From assembly GCA_949825025.1 (NCBI GenBank), contig OX463780.1, forward strand, positions 49,771,488 through 49,835,487: a DNA stretch of 64,000 nucleotides, written 5' to 3'. A program made the position numbers and the translations under genes. The notes beneath the pieces are model-generated. The model ran no database searches. It was not told the origin of the DNA and saw only the letters and a list, made by a program, of their open reading frames with translations. This document shows, one piece after another, positions 38,801-54,090 of this stretch. Origin of the DNA: Siphlonurus alternatus. Taxonomy: Eukaryota; Arthropoda; Insecta; Ephemeroptera; Siphlonuridae. Positions within the stretch are counted from its first letter, which is position 1; each line of letters begins with the position of its first letter.

Positions 38801-41800
38801 TCAATTCAATTCAATTTATTTCAATTCAATTTAATTCAATTCAATTCAAATCAATTCAATTCATTTATTCAATTCAATTCAATTCAATTCATTTATTCAA
38901 TTCAATTCAATTTAATTCATATCAATTTAATTTAATTCAATTCATTTATTCAATTCAATTCAATTTATTTCAATTCAATTTAATTGAATTCAATTCAAAT
39001 CAATTCAATTCATTTATTCAATTCAATTCAATTAAATTCAATTCAATTCAATTTAATTCAATTCAAATCAATTCAAATCAATTCAAATTTATTCAATTCA
39101 TTTATTCAATTCAATTCAATTCATTTATTCAATTCATTCAATTCAAGTCAATTCAATTCAAATCAATTCAATTCGATTCAATTCAAATCAATTTAATTCA
39201 ATTTAATTCAATTCAATTCATTTATTCAATTGATCCAATTCAAGTCAATTCAATTCAAATCAAATCAATTCAATTCAATTCAATTCAATTCAATTCAATT
39301 CAATTCAATTTAATTAATTTCAATTCAAATCAATTCAATTCTTTTATTCAATTCATTCATTTCAAGTCAATACAATTCAACTCAATTTAATTGATATCAA
39401 TTCAAATCAATTCAAATTTATTCAATTCATTTATTCAATTCAATTCAAATCAATGCAATTCAATTCATTTATTCAATTCAATTCAATTTAATTAAATTCA
39501 ATTCATTCATTCAATTCATTTATTCAATTCAATTCAATTTAATTTAATTCAATTCATTTATTCAATTCAATTCAATTTATTTCAATTCAATTTAATTCAA
39601 TTCAATTCTAATCAATTCAATTCATTTATTCAATTCAAGTCAATTCAATTCAATCAATTCAAATCAATTCAATTCAAATCAATTCAAATCAATTCAATTC
39701 ATTTATTCAATTCATTTCAATTCAAGTCAATTCAATTCAAATCAATTCAATTCAATTCAAATCAATTCAATTCAAATCAATTCAATTCAATTCATTTATT
39801 CAATTCATTCAATTTAAGTCAATTCAATTTAAATCAATTCAATTCAATTCAATTCAAATCAATTCAAATCAATTCAATTCATTTATTCAATTCAATGCAG
39901 TTCAATTCAAATCAATTCAATTCAATTCATTTATTCAATTCAATTCAATTCACTTATTTAATTCAATTCAACTCAATTTAATTTAATTCAATTCATTTAT
40001 TCAATTCAATTCAATTTATTTCAATTCAATTTAATTCAATTCAATTCAAATCAAATCAATTCATTTATTCAATTCAAGTCAATTCAATTCAATCAATTCA
40101 AATCAATTCAATTCAAATCAATTCAAATCAATTCAATTCATTTATTCAATTCAAATCAATTCAAATCAATTCAATTCATTTATTCAATTCAATTCAATTC
40201 AATGCAGTTCAATTCAAATCAATTCAATTCAATTCAATTCATTTGGTCAATTCAATTCAATTCACTTATTTAATTCAATTCAATTCAATTCATTTATTCA
40301 ATTCAATTCAAAGCAAGTCAATTTATTTATTCAATTCATTCAATTCAAGTCAATTCAATTCAAATCAATTCAATTCAATTCAAATCAATTCAAATCAATT
40401 CAATTCATTTATTCAATTCATTTCAATTCAAATCAATTCAAATCAATTCAATTCAAATCAATTCAATTCAATGCAGTTCAATTCAAATCAATTCAATTCA
40501 ATTCAATTCAATGCAGTTCAGTTCATTTATTCAATTCAATTCACTTATTTAATTCAATTCAAGTCAATTCAATTCAAATCAATTCAATTCAAATCAAATC
40601 AATTCAATTCATTTATTCAATTCAATTCAATTCAAATCAATTCAATTCAATTGAACTCAATTCAAATCAATTCAATTCAATTCAATTCATTTGGTCAATT
40701 CAATTCAATTCACTTATTTAATTCAATTCAATTCAATTCATTTATTCAATTCAATTCAAAGCAAGTCAATTTATTTATTCAATTCATTCAATTCAAGTCA
40801 ATTTAATTCAAATCAATTCAATTCAATTCAAATCAATTCAATTTCATTCAATTCAATTCATTTATTCAATTCATTCAATTCAAGTCAATTCAAATCAATT
40901 CAATTCAATTCAAATCAATTCAAATCAATTCAATTCATTTATTCAATTCATTGCAATTCAATTCAATCCAATCCAATCCAATCCAATTCAATTTTATTCA
41001 ATTCATTTATTCAATTCAATTCATTTATTCAATTCAATTCAAATCAATTCAATTCAATTCATTTATTCAATTCATTTATTCAATTCAATTCAATTCAATT
41101 TAATTTAATTTAATTTATTTCAATTCAATTTAATTCAATTCAATTCAATTCAAGTCAATTCAATTCAAACAATTCAAATCAATTCAATTCAAATCAATTC
41201 AAATCAATTCAATTCATTTATTCAATTCAATTCAAATCAATTCAATTCAATTCAATTCAAATCAAATCAATTCAATTCAATTTTATTCAATTTAATTTAA
41301 TTTAATTCAATTCAATTCAATTCTTTTATTCAATTCATTCAATTCAAGTCAATTCAATTCAAATCAATTTAATTTAATTCAATTCAAATCAATTCAAATT
41401 TATTCAATTCATTTATTCAATTCAATTCAATTCAAATCAATGCAATTCAATTCATTTATTCAATTCAATTCAATTCAATTCAAATCAATTCAAATCAATT
41501 CAATTCATTCATTCAATTCATTTATTCAATTCATTTATTCAATTCAATTCAAATCAAGTCAATTTATTTATTCAATTCATTCAATTCAAGTCAATTCAAA
41601 TCAATTCAAATCAATTCAATTTAATTTCATTTAATTCAAATTAATTCAATTCATTTATTCAATTCAATTCAATTCAATGCAGTTCAGTTCATTTATTCAA
41701 TTTAATTCACTTATTTAATTCAATTTAATTCAATTCATTTATTCAATTCAATTCAATTAAATTCAATTCAATTTAATTCAATTCAATTCAAATTAATTCA

Positions 41801-42030
41801 ATTCAAATCAATTCAAATTTATTCAATTCATTTATTCAATTCAATTCAATTGAATTCAATTCAAATCAATTCAATTCATTTATTAAATTCAATTCAATTC
41901 AAATCAATTCAATTCATTTATTCATTTCAATTCAATTCAATTTAATTTAATTCAATTCATTTATTCAATTCAATTCAATTTATTTCAATTCAATTTAATT
42001 CAATTCAAATCAATTCAATTCATTTATTCA
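38801..42030. repeat. 3.2 kb higher-order repeat, copy 1 (with internal deletion)
   Basis: Landmarks at 38984, 40243 and 41440 recur at 42211, 43485 and 44782 (offsets 3,227, 3,242 and 3,342). The step from 3,242 to 3,342 marks a loss of about 105 bp near 40500 in this copy, between two GCAG landmarks. The block carries TTGATCC near 39233, TTTGGTC near 40240 and 40690, and an AATCC run near 40965. Confidence 0.8.
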
Positions 42031-45000
42031 ATTCAATTCAATTTATTTCAATTCAATTTAATTCAATTCAATTCAAATCAATTCAATTCATTTATTCAAT
42101 TCAATTCAATTCAATTCATTTATTCAATTCAATTCAATTTAATTCATATCAATATAATTTAATTCAATTCATTTATTCAATTCAATTCAATTTATTTCAA
42201 TTCAATTTAATTGAATTCAATTCAAATCAATTCAATTCATTTATTCAATTCAATTCAATTAAATTCAATTCAATTTAATTCAATTCAAATCAATTCAAAT
42301 CAATTCAAATTTATTCAATTCATTTATTCAATTCAATTCAATTCATTTATTCAATTCATTCAATTCAAGTCAATTCAATTCAAATCAATTCAATTCGATT
42401 CAATTCAAATCAATTTAATTCAATTTAATTCAATTCAATTCATTTATTCAATTGATCCAATTCAAGTCAATTCAATTCAAATCAAATCAATACAATTCAA
42501 TTCAATTCAATTCAATTCAATTCAATTCAAATCAATTCAATTCAATTTAATTTAATTAATTTCAATTCAAATCAATTCAATTCTTTTATTCAATTCATTC
42601 ATTTCAAGTCAATACAATTCAACTCAATTTAATTGATATCAATTCAAATCAATTCAAATTTATTCAATTCATTTATTCAATTCAATTCAAATCAATGCAA
42701 TTCAATTCATTTATTCAATTCAATTCAATTTAATTAAATTCAATTCATTCATTCAATTCATTTATTCAATTCAATTCAATTTAATTTAATTCAATTCATT
42801 TATTCAATTCAATTCAATTTATTTCAATTCAATTTAATTCAATTCAATTCTAATCAATTCAATTCATTTATTCAATTCAAGTCAATTCAATTCAATCAAT
42901 TCAAATCAATTCAATTCAAATCAATTCAAATCAATTCAATTCATTTATTCAATTCATTTCAATTCAAGTCAATTCAATTCAAATCAATTCAATTCAATTC
43001 AAATCAATTCAATTCAAATCAATTCAATTCAATTCATTTATTCAATTCATTCAATTTAAGTCAATTCAATTTAAATCAATTCAATTCAATTCAATTCAAA
43101 TCAATTCAAATCAATTCAATTCATTTATTCAATTCAATGCAGTTCAATTCAAATCAATTCAATTCAATTCATTTATTCAATTCAATTCAATTCACTTATT
43201 TAATTCAATTCAACTCAATTTAATTTAATTCAATTCATTTATTCAATTCAATTCAATTTATTTCAATTCAATTTAATTCAATTCAATTCAAATCAAATCA
43301 ATTCATTTATTCAATTCAAGTCAATTCAATTCAATCAATTCAAATCAATTCAATTCAAATCAATTCAAATCAATTCAATTCATTTATTCAATTCAAATCA
43401 ATTCAAATCAATTCAATTCATTTATTCAATTCAATTCAATTCAATGCAGTTCAATTCAAATCAATTCAATTCAATTCAATTCATTTGGTCAATTCAATTC
43501 AATTCACTTATTTAATTCAATTCAATTCAATTCATTTATTCAATTCAATTCAAAGCAAGTCAATTTATTTATTCAATTCATTCAATTCAAGTCAATTCAA
43601 TTCAAATCAATTCAATTCAATTCAAATCAATTCAAATCAATTCAATTCATTTATTCAATTCATTTCAATTCAAATCAATTCAAATCAATTCAATTCAAAT
43701 CAATTCAATTCAATGCAGTTCAATTCAAATCAATTCAATTCAATTTCATTCAATTCAAATCAATTCAATTCATTTATTCAATTCATTCAATTCAAGTCAA
43801 TTCAATTTAAATCAATTCAAATTAATTCAATTCATTTATTCAATTCAATTCAATTCAATGCAGTTCAGTTCATTTATTCAATTCAATTCACTTATTTAAT
43901 TCAATTCAAGTCAATTCAATTCAAATCAATTCAATTCAAATCAAATCAATTCAATTCATTTATTCAATTCAATTCAATTCAAATCAATTCAATTCAATTG
44001 AACTCAATTCAAATCAATTCAATTCAATTCAATTCATTTGGTCAATTCAATTCAATTCACTTATTTAATTCAATTCAATTCAATTCATTTATTCAATTCA
44101 ATTCAAAGCAAGTCAATTTATTTATTCAATTCATTCAATTCAAGTCAATTTAATTCAAATCAATTCAATTCAATTCAAATCAATTCAATTTCATTCAATT
44201 CAATTCATTTATTCAATTCATTCAATTCAAGTCAATTCAAATCAATTCAATTCAATTCAAATCAATTCAAATCAATTCAATTCATTTATTCAATTCATTG
44301 CAATTCAATTCAATCCAATCCAATCCAATCCAATTCAATTTTATTCAATTCATTTATTCAATTCAATTCATTTATTCAATTCAATTCAAATCAATTCAAT
44401 TCAATTCATTTATTCAATTCATTTATTCAATTCAATTCAATTCAATTTAATTTAATTCAATTTATTTCAATTCAATTTAATTCAATTCAATTCAATTCAA
44501 GTCAATTCAATTCAAACAATTCAAATCAATTCAATTCAAATCAATTCAAATCAATTCAATTCATTTATTCAATTCAAATCAATTCAATTCAATTCAATTC
44601 AAATCAAATCAATTCAATTCAATTTTATTCAATTTAATTTAATTTAATTCAATTCAATTCAATTCTTTTATTCAATTCATTCAATTCAAGTCAATTCAAT
44701 TCAAATCAATTTAATTTAATTCAATTCAAATCAATTCAAATTTATTCAATTCATTTATTCAATTCAATTCAATTCAAATCAATGCAATTCAATTCATTTA
44801 TTCAATTCAATTCAATTCAATTCAAATCAATTCAAATCAATTCAATTCATTCATTCAATTCATTTATTCAATTCATTTATTCAATTCAATTCAAATCAAG
44901 TCAATTTATTTATTCAATTCATTCAATTCAAGTCAATTCAAATCAATTCAAATCAATTCAATTTAATTTCATTTAATTCAAATTAATTCAATTCATTTAT

Positions 45001-45360
45001 TCAATTCAATTCAATTCAATGCAGTTCAGTTCATTTATTCAATTTAATTCACTTATTTAATTCAATTTAATTCAATTCATTTATTCAATTCAATTCAATT
45101 AAATTCAATTCAATTTAATTCAATTCAATTCAAATTAATTCAATTCAAATCAATTCAAATTTATTCAATTCATTTATTCAATTCAATTCAATTGAATTCA
45201 ATTCAAATCAATTCAATTCATTTATTAAATTCAATTCAATTCAAATCAATTCAATTCATTTATTCAATTCAATTCAATTCAATTTAATTTAATTCAATTC
45301 ATTTATTCAATTCAATTCAATTTATTTCAATTCAATTTAATTCAATTCAAATCAATTCAA
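42031..45360. repeat. 3.3 kb higher-order repeat, copy 2
   Basis: This tandem partner of the preceding block retains the ~105 bp piece missing there (about 43737-43841). It also matches the 23.1-26.3 kb part of the 8.9 kb-period unit, so the ~3.3 kb unit appears to be a piece of that larger unit amplified on its own. TTGATCC is near 42455, TTTGGTC near 43484 and 44037, and an AATCC run near 44308. Confidence 0.8.
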
Positions 45361-46555
45361 TTCATTTATTCAATTCAAGTTAATTTAATTCAATCAATTC
45401 AAATCAATTCAATTCAAATCAATTTAATTCATTTATTCAATTCATTTCAATTCAAATCAATTCAAATCAATTCAATTCAAATCAATTCAATTCAATTCAA
45501 TGCAGTTCAATTCAAATCAATTCAATTCAATTTCATTCAATTCAAATCAATTCAATTCATTTATTCAATTCATTCAATTCAAGTCAATTCAATTTAAATC
45601 AATTCAAATTAATTCAATTCATTTATTCAATTCAATTCAATTCAATGCAGTTCAGTTCATTTATTCAATTCAATTCACTTATTTAATTCAATTCAAGTCA
45701 ATTCAATTCAAACAATTCAAATCAATTCAATTCAAATCAATTCAAATCAATTCAATTTATTTATTCAATTCAATTCAAATCAATTCAATTCAATTCAATT
45801 CAAATCAAATCAATTCAATTCAATTTTATTCAATTTAATTTAATTCAATTCAATTCAATTCTTTTATTCAATTCATTCAATTCAAGTCAATTCAATTCAA
45901 ATCAATTTAATTTAATTCAATTCAAATCAATTCAAATTTATTCAAATCAATTCAATCCAATTCAATTCAATTCAATTCAATTCAATTCAAGGCAATTCAA
46001 TTCAATTCAATTCAATTCAAATCAATTTAATTTAATTCAATTCAAATCAATTCAAATTTATTCAATTCAATTCAATTCAATTTAATTCAATTCAAATCAA
46101 TTCAAATCAATTCAAATTTATTCAATTCATTAATTCAATTCAATTCAATTCAATCCAATTCAATTCATTTATTCAATTCATTCAATTCAAGTCAATTCAA
46201 TTCAAATCAATTCAATTCGATTCAATTCAAATCAATTTAATTCAATTTAATTCAATTCAAATTAATTCAATTCATTTATTCAATTCAATTCAATTCAATG
46301 CAGTTCAGTTCATTTATTCAATTCAATTCATTTATTCAATTCAATTCAATTCAATTCAATTCAATTCAATTCAAATCAATTCAATTCAAATCAATTCAAA
46401 TCAATTCAATTTAATTCAATTCAAATCAATTCAATTCAATTCAATTCAAATCTATTCAATTCAATTCAATTCAATTCAATTCAAGTCAATTCAAATCAAT
46501 TTAATTTAATTCAATTCAAATCAATTCAAATTTATTCAATTCATTTATTCAATTC
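45361..46555. repeat. Satellite segment matching 17.4-18.6 kb
   Basis: GCAGTTCAATTC near 45501 and GCAGTTCAGTTC near 46299 match 17568 and 18371 at offsets of about 27,933 and 27,928 bp, differing by one pentamer. AAGGC is near 45989. Nothing but satellite is seen. Confidence 0.75.
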
Positions 46556-49111
46556 AAGTTAATTTAATTCAATCAATTCAAATCAATTCAATTCAAATCA
46601 ATTCAATTCATTTATTCAATTCATTTCAATTCAAATCAATTCAAATCAATTCAATTCAAATCAATTCAATTCAATTCAATGCAGTTCAATTCAAATCAAT
46701 TCAATTCAATTTCATTCAATTCAAATCAATTCAATTCATTTATTCAATTCATTCAATTCAAGTCAATTCAATTTAAATCAATTCAAATTAATTCAATTCA
46801 TTTATTCAATTCAATTCAATTCAATGCAGTTCAGTTCATTTATTCAATTCAATTCACTTATTTAATTCAATTCAAGTCAATTCAATTCAAACAATTCAAA
46901 TCAATTCAATTCAAATCAATTCAAATCAATTCAATTTATTTATTCAATTCAATTCAAATCAATTCAATTCAATTCAAATCAAATCAATTCAATTCAATTT
47001 TATTCAATTTAATTTAATTCAATTCAATTCAATTCTTTTATTCAATTCATTCAATTCAAGTCAATTCAATTCAAATCAATTTAATTTAATTCAATTCAAA
47101 TCAATTCAAATTTATTCAATTCAATTCAATCCAATTCAATTCAATTCAATTCAATTCAATTCAAGGCAATTCAATTCAATTCAATTCAATTCAATTCAAA
47201 TCAATTTAATTTAATTCAATTCAATTCAATTCAAATTTATTCAATTCAATTCAATTCAATTTAATTCAATTCAAATCAATTCAAATCAATTCAAATTTAT
47301 TCAATTCATTTATTCAATTCAATTCAATTCAATCCAATTCAATTCATTTATTCAATTCATTCAATTCAAGTCAATTCAATTCAAATCAATTCAATTCGAT
47401 TCAATTCAAATCAATTTAATTCAATTTAATTCAATTCAAATTAATTCAATTCATTTATTCAATTCAATTCAATTCAATGCAGTTCAGTTCATTTATTCAA
47501 TTCAATTCATTTATTCAATTCAATTCAATTCAATTCAATTCAATTCAATTCAAATCAATTCAATTCAAATCAATTCAAATCAATTCAATTTAATTCAATT
47601 CAAATCAATTCAATTCAATTCAATTCAAATCTATTCAATTCAATTCAATTCAATTCAATTCAAGTCAATTCAAATCAATTTAATTTAATTCAATTCAAAT
47701 CAATTCAAATTTATTCAATTCATTTATTCAATTCATTTATTCAATTATATTCAATTCAATTCAATTCAATTCAATTCAATTCAAATCAATTCAATTCATT
47801 TATTCAATTTAATTCAATTCAATTTAATTTAATTTAATTCAATTCATTTATTCAATTCAATTTATTTCAATTCAATTTAATTCAATTCAATTCAAATCAA
47901 ATCAATTCATTTATTCAATTCAAGTCAATTCAATTCAATCAATTCAAATCAATTCAATTCATTTATTCAATTCATTTCAATTCAAATCAATTCAATCCAA
48001 ATCAATTCAATTCAATTCAATTTTATTCAATTTAATTTAATTTAATTCAATTCAATTCAATTCTTTTATTCAATTCATTCAATTCAAGTCAATTCAATTC
48101 AAATCAATTTAATTTAATTCAATTCAAATCAATTCAAATTTATTCAATTCAATTCAATTCAATTCAATTCAATTCAAGGCAATTCAATTCAATTCAATTC
48201 AATTCAAATCAATTTAATTTAATTCAAATCAATTCAAATTTATTCAATTCAATTCAATTCAATTTAATTCAATTCAAATCAATTCAAATCAATTCAAATT
48301 TATTCAATTCATTTATTCAATTCAATTCAATTCAATACAATTCAATTCATTTATTCAATTCATACAATTCAAGTCAATTCAATTCAAATCAATTCAATTC
48401 GATTCAATTCAAATCAATTTAATTCAATTTAATTCAATTCAAATTAATTCAATTCATTTATTCAATTCAATTCAATTCAATGCAGTTCAGTTCATTTATT
48501 CAATTCAATTCATTTATTCAATTCAATTCAATTCAAATCAATTCAATTCAAATCAATTCAAATCAATTCAATTCAATTCAATTCAATTCAAATCAATTCA
48601 ATTCAATTCAATTCAAATCTATTCAATTCAATTCAATTCAATTCAAGTCAATTCAAATCAATTTAATTTAATTCAATTCAAATCAATTCAAATTTATTCA
48701 ATTCATTTATTCAATTCAATTCAATTCAATTCAAATCAATGCAATTCAATTCATTTATTCAATTCAATTCAATTCAATTCAATTCAATTCAATTCAATTC
48801 AAATCAATTCAAATCAATTCAAATCAATTCAATTTAATTCAATTCAAATCAATTCAATTCAATTCAATTCAAATCTATTCAATTCAATTCAATTCAATTC
48901 AATTCAATTCAATTCAAGTCAATTCAAATCAATTTAATTTAATTCAATTCAAATCAATTCAAATTTATTCAATTCATTTATTCAATTCAAGTTAATTTAA
49001 TTCAATCAATTCAAATCAATTCAATTCAAATCAATTCAATTCATTTATTCAATTCATTTCAATTCAAATCAATTCAAATCAATTCAATTCAAATCAATTC
49101 AATTCAATTCA
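46556..49111. repeat. 2.43 kb satellite unit, first copy
   Basis: Landmarks at 46679 and 48480 recur at 49112 and 50928 (offsets 2,433 and 2,448 bp). The second copy of this unit is built into the start of the 4.98 kb HOR that follows, so this block shows an earlier stage in assembly of that HOR. AAGGC landmarks lie near 47164 and 48177. The last ~300 bp is a shuffled junction. Confidence 0.75.
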
Positions 49112-52100
49112 ATGCAGTTCAATTCAAATCAATTCAATTCAATTTCATTCAATTCAAATCAATTCAATTCATTTATTCAATTCATTCAATTCAAGTCAAT
49201 TCAATTTAAATCAATTCAAATTAATTCAATTCATTTATTCAATTCAATTCAATTCAATGCAGTTCAGTTCATTTATTCAATTCAATTCACTTATTTAATT
49301 CAATTCAAGTCAATTCAATTCAAACAATTCAAATCAATTCAATTCAAATCAATTCAAATCAATTCAATTTATTTATTCAATTCAATTCAAATCAATTCAA
49401 TTCAATTCAAATCAAATCAATTCAATTCAATTTTATTCAATTTAATTTAATTCAATTCAATTCAATTCTTTTATTCAATTCATTCAATTCAAGTCAATTC
49501 AATTCAAATCAATTTAATTTAATTCAATTCAAATCAATTCAAATTTATTCAATTCAATTCAATCCAATTCAATTCAATTCAATTCAATTCAATTCAATTC
49601 AAGGCAATTCAATTCAATTCAATTCAATTCAATTCAAATCAATTTAATTTAATTCAATTCAATTCAATTCAAATTTATTCAATTCAATTCAATTCAATTT
49701 AATTCAATTCAAATCAATTCAAATCAATTCAAATTTATTCAATTCATTTATTCAATTCAATTCAATTCAATCCAATTCAATTCATTTATTCAATTCATTC
49801 AATTCAAGTCAATTCAATTCAAATCAATTCAATTCGATTCAATTCAAATCAATTTAATTCAATTTAATTCAATTCAAATTAATTCAATTCATTTATTCAA
49901 TTCAATTCAATTCAATGCAGTTCAGTTCATTTATTCAATTCAATTCATTTATTCAATTCAATTCAATTCAATTCAATTCAATTCAAATCAATTCAATTCA
50001 AATCAATTCAAATCAATTCAATTTAATTCAATTCAAATCAATTCAATTCAATTCAATTCAAATCTATTCAATTCAATTCAATTCAATTCAATTCAAGTCA
50101 ATTCAAATCAATTTAATTTAATTCAATTCAAATCAATTCAAATTTATTCAATTCATTTATTCAATTCATTTATTCAATTATATTCAATTCAATTCAATTC
50201 AATTCAATTCAATTCAATTCAAATCAATTCAATTCATTTATTCAATTCAATTTAATTCAATTCAATTTAATTTAATTTAATTCAATTCATTTATTCAATT
50301 CAATTTATTTCAATTCAATTTAATTCAATTCAATTCAAATCAAATCAATTCATTTATTCAATTCAAGTCAATTCAATTCAATCAATTCAAATCAATTCAA
50401 TTCATTTATTCAATTCATTTCAATTCAAATCAATTCAATCCAAATCAATTCAATTCAATTCAATTTTATTCAATTTAATTTAATTTAATTCAATTCAATT
50501 CAATTCTTTTATTCAATTCATTCAATTCAAGTCAATTCAATTCAAATCAATTTAATTTAATTCAATTCAAATCAATTCAAATTTATTCAATTCAATTCAA
50601 TTCAATTCAATTCAATTCAATTCAAGGCAATTCAATTCAATTCAATTCAATTCAAATCAATTTAATTTAATTCAAATCAATTCAAATTTATTCAATTCAA
50701 TTCAATTCAATTTAATTCAATTCAAATCAATTCAAATCAATTCAAATTTATTCAATTCATTTATTCAATTCAATTCAATTCAATACAATTCAATTCATTT
50801 ATTCAATTCATACAATTCAAGTCAATTCAATTCAAATCAATTCAATTCGATTCAATTCAAATCAATTTAATTCAATTTAATTCAATTCAAATTAATTCAA
50901 TTCATTTATTCAATTCAATTCAATTCAATGCAGTTCAGTTCATTTATTCAATTCAATTCATTTATTCAATTCAATTCAATTCAAATCAATTCAATTCAAA
51001 TCAATTCAAATCAATTCAATTCAATTCAATTCAATTCAAATCAATTCAATTCAATTCAATTCAAATCTATTCAATTCAATTCAATTCAATTCAAGTCAAT
51101 TCAAATCAATTTAATTTAATTCAATTCAAATCAATTCAAATTTATTCAATTCATTTATTCAATTCAATTCAATTCAATTCAAATCAATGCAATTCAATTC
51201 ATTTATTCAATTCAATTCAATTCAATTCAATTCAATTCAATTCAATTCAATTCAAATCAATTCAATTCATTTATTCAATTCAATTTAATTCAATTCAATT
51301 TAATTTAATTTAATTCAATTCATTTATTCAATTCAATTCAATTTATTTCAATTCAATTTAATTCAATTCAATTCAAATCAAATCAATTCATTTATTCAAT
51401 TCAAGTCAATTCAATTCAATCAATTCAAATCAATTCAATTCATTTATTCAATTCATTTCAATTCAAATCAATTCAATTCAATTCAATCCAAATCAATTCA
51501 ATTCAATTCATTTATTCAATTCATTTATTCAATTCAATTCAATTCGATTCAATTCAATTCAATTTAATTTAATTCAATTCATTTATTCAATTCAATTCAA
51601 TTTATTTCAATTCAATTTAATTCAATTCAATTCAAATCAATTCAATTCATTTATTCAATTCAATTCAATTCAATTCATTTATTCAATTCAATTCAATTTA
51701 ATTCATATCAATTTAATTTAATTCAATTCATTTATTCAATTCAATTCAATTTATTTCAATTCAATTTAATTGAATTCAATTCAAATCAATTCAATTCATT
51801 TATTCAATTCAATTCAATTAAATTCAATTCAATTCAATTTAATTCAATTCAAATCAATTCAAATCAATTCAAATTTATTCAATTCATTTATTCAATTCAA
51901 TTCAATTCATTTATTCAATTCATTCAATTCAAGTCAATTCAATTCAAATCAATTCAATTCGATTCAATTCAAATCAATTTAATTCAATTTAATTCAATTC
52001 AATTCATTTATTCAATTGATCCAATTCAAGTCAATTCAATTCAAATCAAATCAATTCAATTCAATTCAATTCAATTCAATTCAATTCAAATCAATTCAAT

Positions 52101-54090
52101 TCAATTTAATTTAATTAATTTCAATTCAAATCAATTCAATTCTTTTATTCAATTCATTCATTTCAAGTCAATACAATTCAACTCAATTTAATTGATATCA
52201 ATTCAAATCAATTCAAATTTATTCAATTCATTTATTCAATTCAATTCAAATCAATGCAATTCAATTCATTTATTCAATTCAATTCAATTTAATTAAATTC
52301 AATTCATTCATTCAATTCATTTATTCAATTCAATTCAATTTAATTTAATTCAATTCATTTATTCAATTCAATTCAATTTATTTCAATTCAATTTAATTCA
52401 ATTCAATTCTAATCAATTCAATTCATTTATTCAATTCAAGTCAATTCAATTCAATCAATTCAAATCAATTCAATTCAAATCAATTCAAATCAATTCAATT
52501 CATTTATTCAATTCAATTCAATTCAATGCAGTTCATTTCAAATCAATTCAATTCAATTCATTTGGTCAATTCAATTCAATTCACTTATTTAATTCAATTC
52601 AATTCAATTCATTTATTCAATTCAATTCAAAGCAAGTCAATTTATTTATTCAATTCATTCAATTCAAGTCAATTCAATTCAAATCAATTCAATTCAATTC
52701 AAATCAATTCAAATCAATTCAATTCATTTATTCAATTCATTTCAATTCAAATCAATTCAAATCAATTCAATTCAAATCAATTCAATTCAATGCAGTTCAA
52801 TTCAAATCAATTCAATTCAATTTCATTCAATTCAAATCAATTCAATTCATTTATTCAATTCATTCAATTCAAGTCAATTCAATTTAAATCAATTCAAATT
52901 AATTCAATTCATTTATTCAATTCAATTCAATTCAATGCAGTTCAGTTCATTTATTCAATTCAATTCACTTATTTAATTCAATTCAAGTCAATTCAATTCA
53001 AATCAATTCAATTCAAATCAAATCAATTCAATTCATTTATTCAATTCAATTCAATTCAAATCAATTCAATTCAATTGAACTCAATTCAAATCAATTCAAT
53101 TCAATTCAATTCATTTGGTCAATTCAATTCAATTCACTTATTTAATTCAATTCAATTCAATTCATTTATTCAATTCAATTCAAAGCAAGTCAATTTATTT
53201 ATTCAATTCATTCAATTCAAGTCAATTTAATTCAAATCAATTCAATTCAATTCAAATCAATTCAATTTCATTCAATTCAATTCATTTATTCAATTCATTC
53301 AATTCAAGTCAATTCAAATCAATTCAATTCAAATCAATTCAAATCAATTCAATTCATTTATTCAATTCATTGCAATTCAATTCAATCCAATCCAATCCAA
53401 TCCAATTCAATTTTATTCAATTCATTTATTCAATTCAATTCATTTATTCAATTCAAATCAATTCAATTCAATTCATTTATTCAATTCATTTATTCAATTC
53501 AATTCAATTCAATTTAATTTAATTCAATTTATTTCAATTCAATTTAATTCAATTCAATTCAATTCAAGTCAATTCAATTCAAACAATTCAAATCAATTCA
53601 ATTCAAATCAATTCAAATCAATTCAATTCATTTATTCAATTCAATTCAAATCAATTCAATTCAATTCAATTCAAATCAAATCAATTCAATTCAATTTTAT
53701 TCAATTTAATTTAATTTAATTCAATTCAATTCAATTCTTTTATTCAATTCATTCAATTCAAGTCAATTCAATTCAAATCAATTTAATTTAATTCAATTCA
53801 AATCAATTCAAATTTATTCAATTCATTTATTCAATTCAATTCAATTCAAATCAATGCAATTCAATTCATTTATTCAATTCAATTCAATTCAATTCAAATC
53901 AATTCAAATCAATTCAATTCATTCATTCAATTCATTTATTCAATTCATTTATTCAATTCAATTCAAATCAAGTCAATTTATTTATTCAATTCATTCAATT
54001 CAAGTCAATTCAAATCAATTCAAATCAATTCAATTTAATTTCATTTAATTCAAATTAATTCAATTCATTTATTCAATTCAATTCAATTCA
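49112..54090. repeat. 4.98 kb higher-order repeat, copy 1
   Basis: First of three tandem units. Landmarks at 49112, 50928, 51770, 52526 and 53115 recur 4,979-4,984 bp later in the same order, and most readings are identical between copies. The unit holds AAGGC landmarks (near 49601 and 50623), then TTGATCC (near 52019), two TTTGGTC landmarks (near 52561 and 53114) and an AATCC run (near 53385). It therefore joins both segment types of the array. One difference is the absence here of a TTCAA unit near 53325 that the other copies have. Confidence 0.9.

Noticed and set aside
52526..53230. Long + strand open frame of 234 residues, repeated at 57505 and 62489, rich in Phe, Asn, Ser, Ile and Gln
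   Set aside because: It is the translation of the TTCAA array, which has no stops on + by arithmetic. There is no domain, no codon bias and no start context, and a five-base indel shifts the frame between copies of the adjacent frame (53115 versus 58094). Conservation is that of the DNA repeat.
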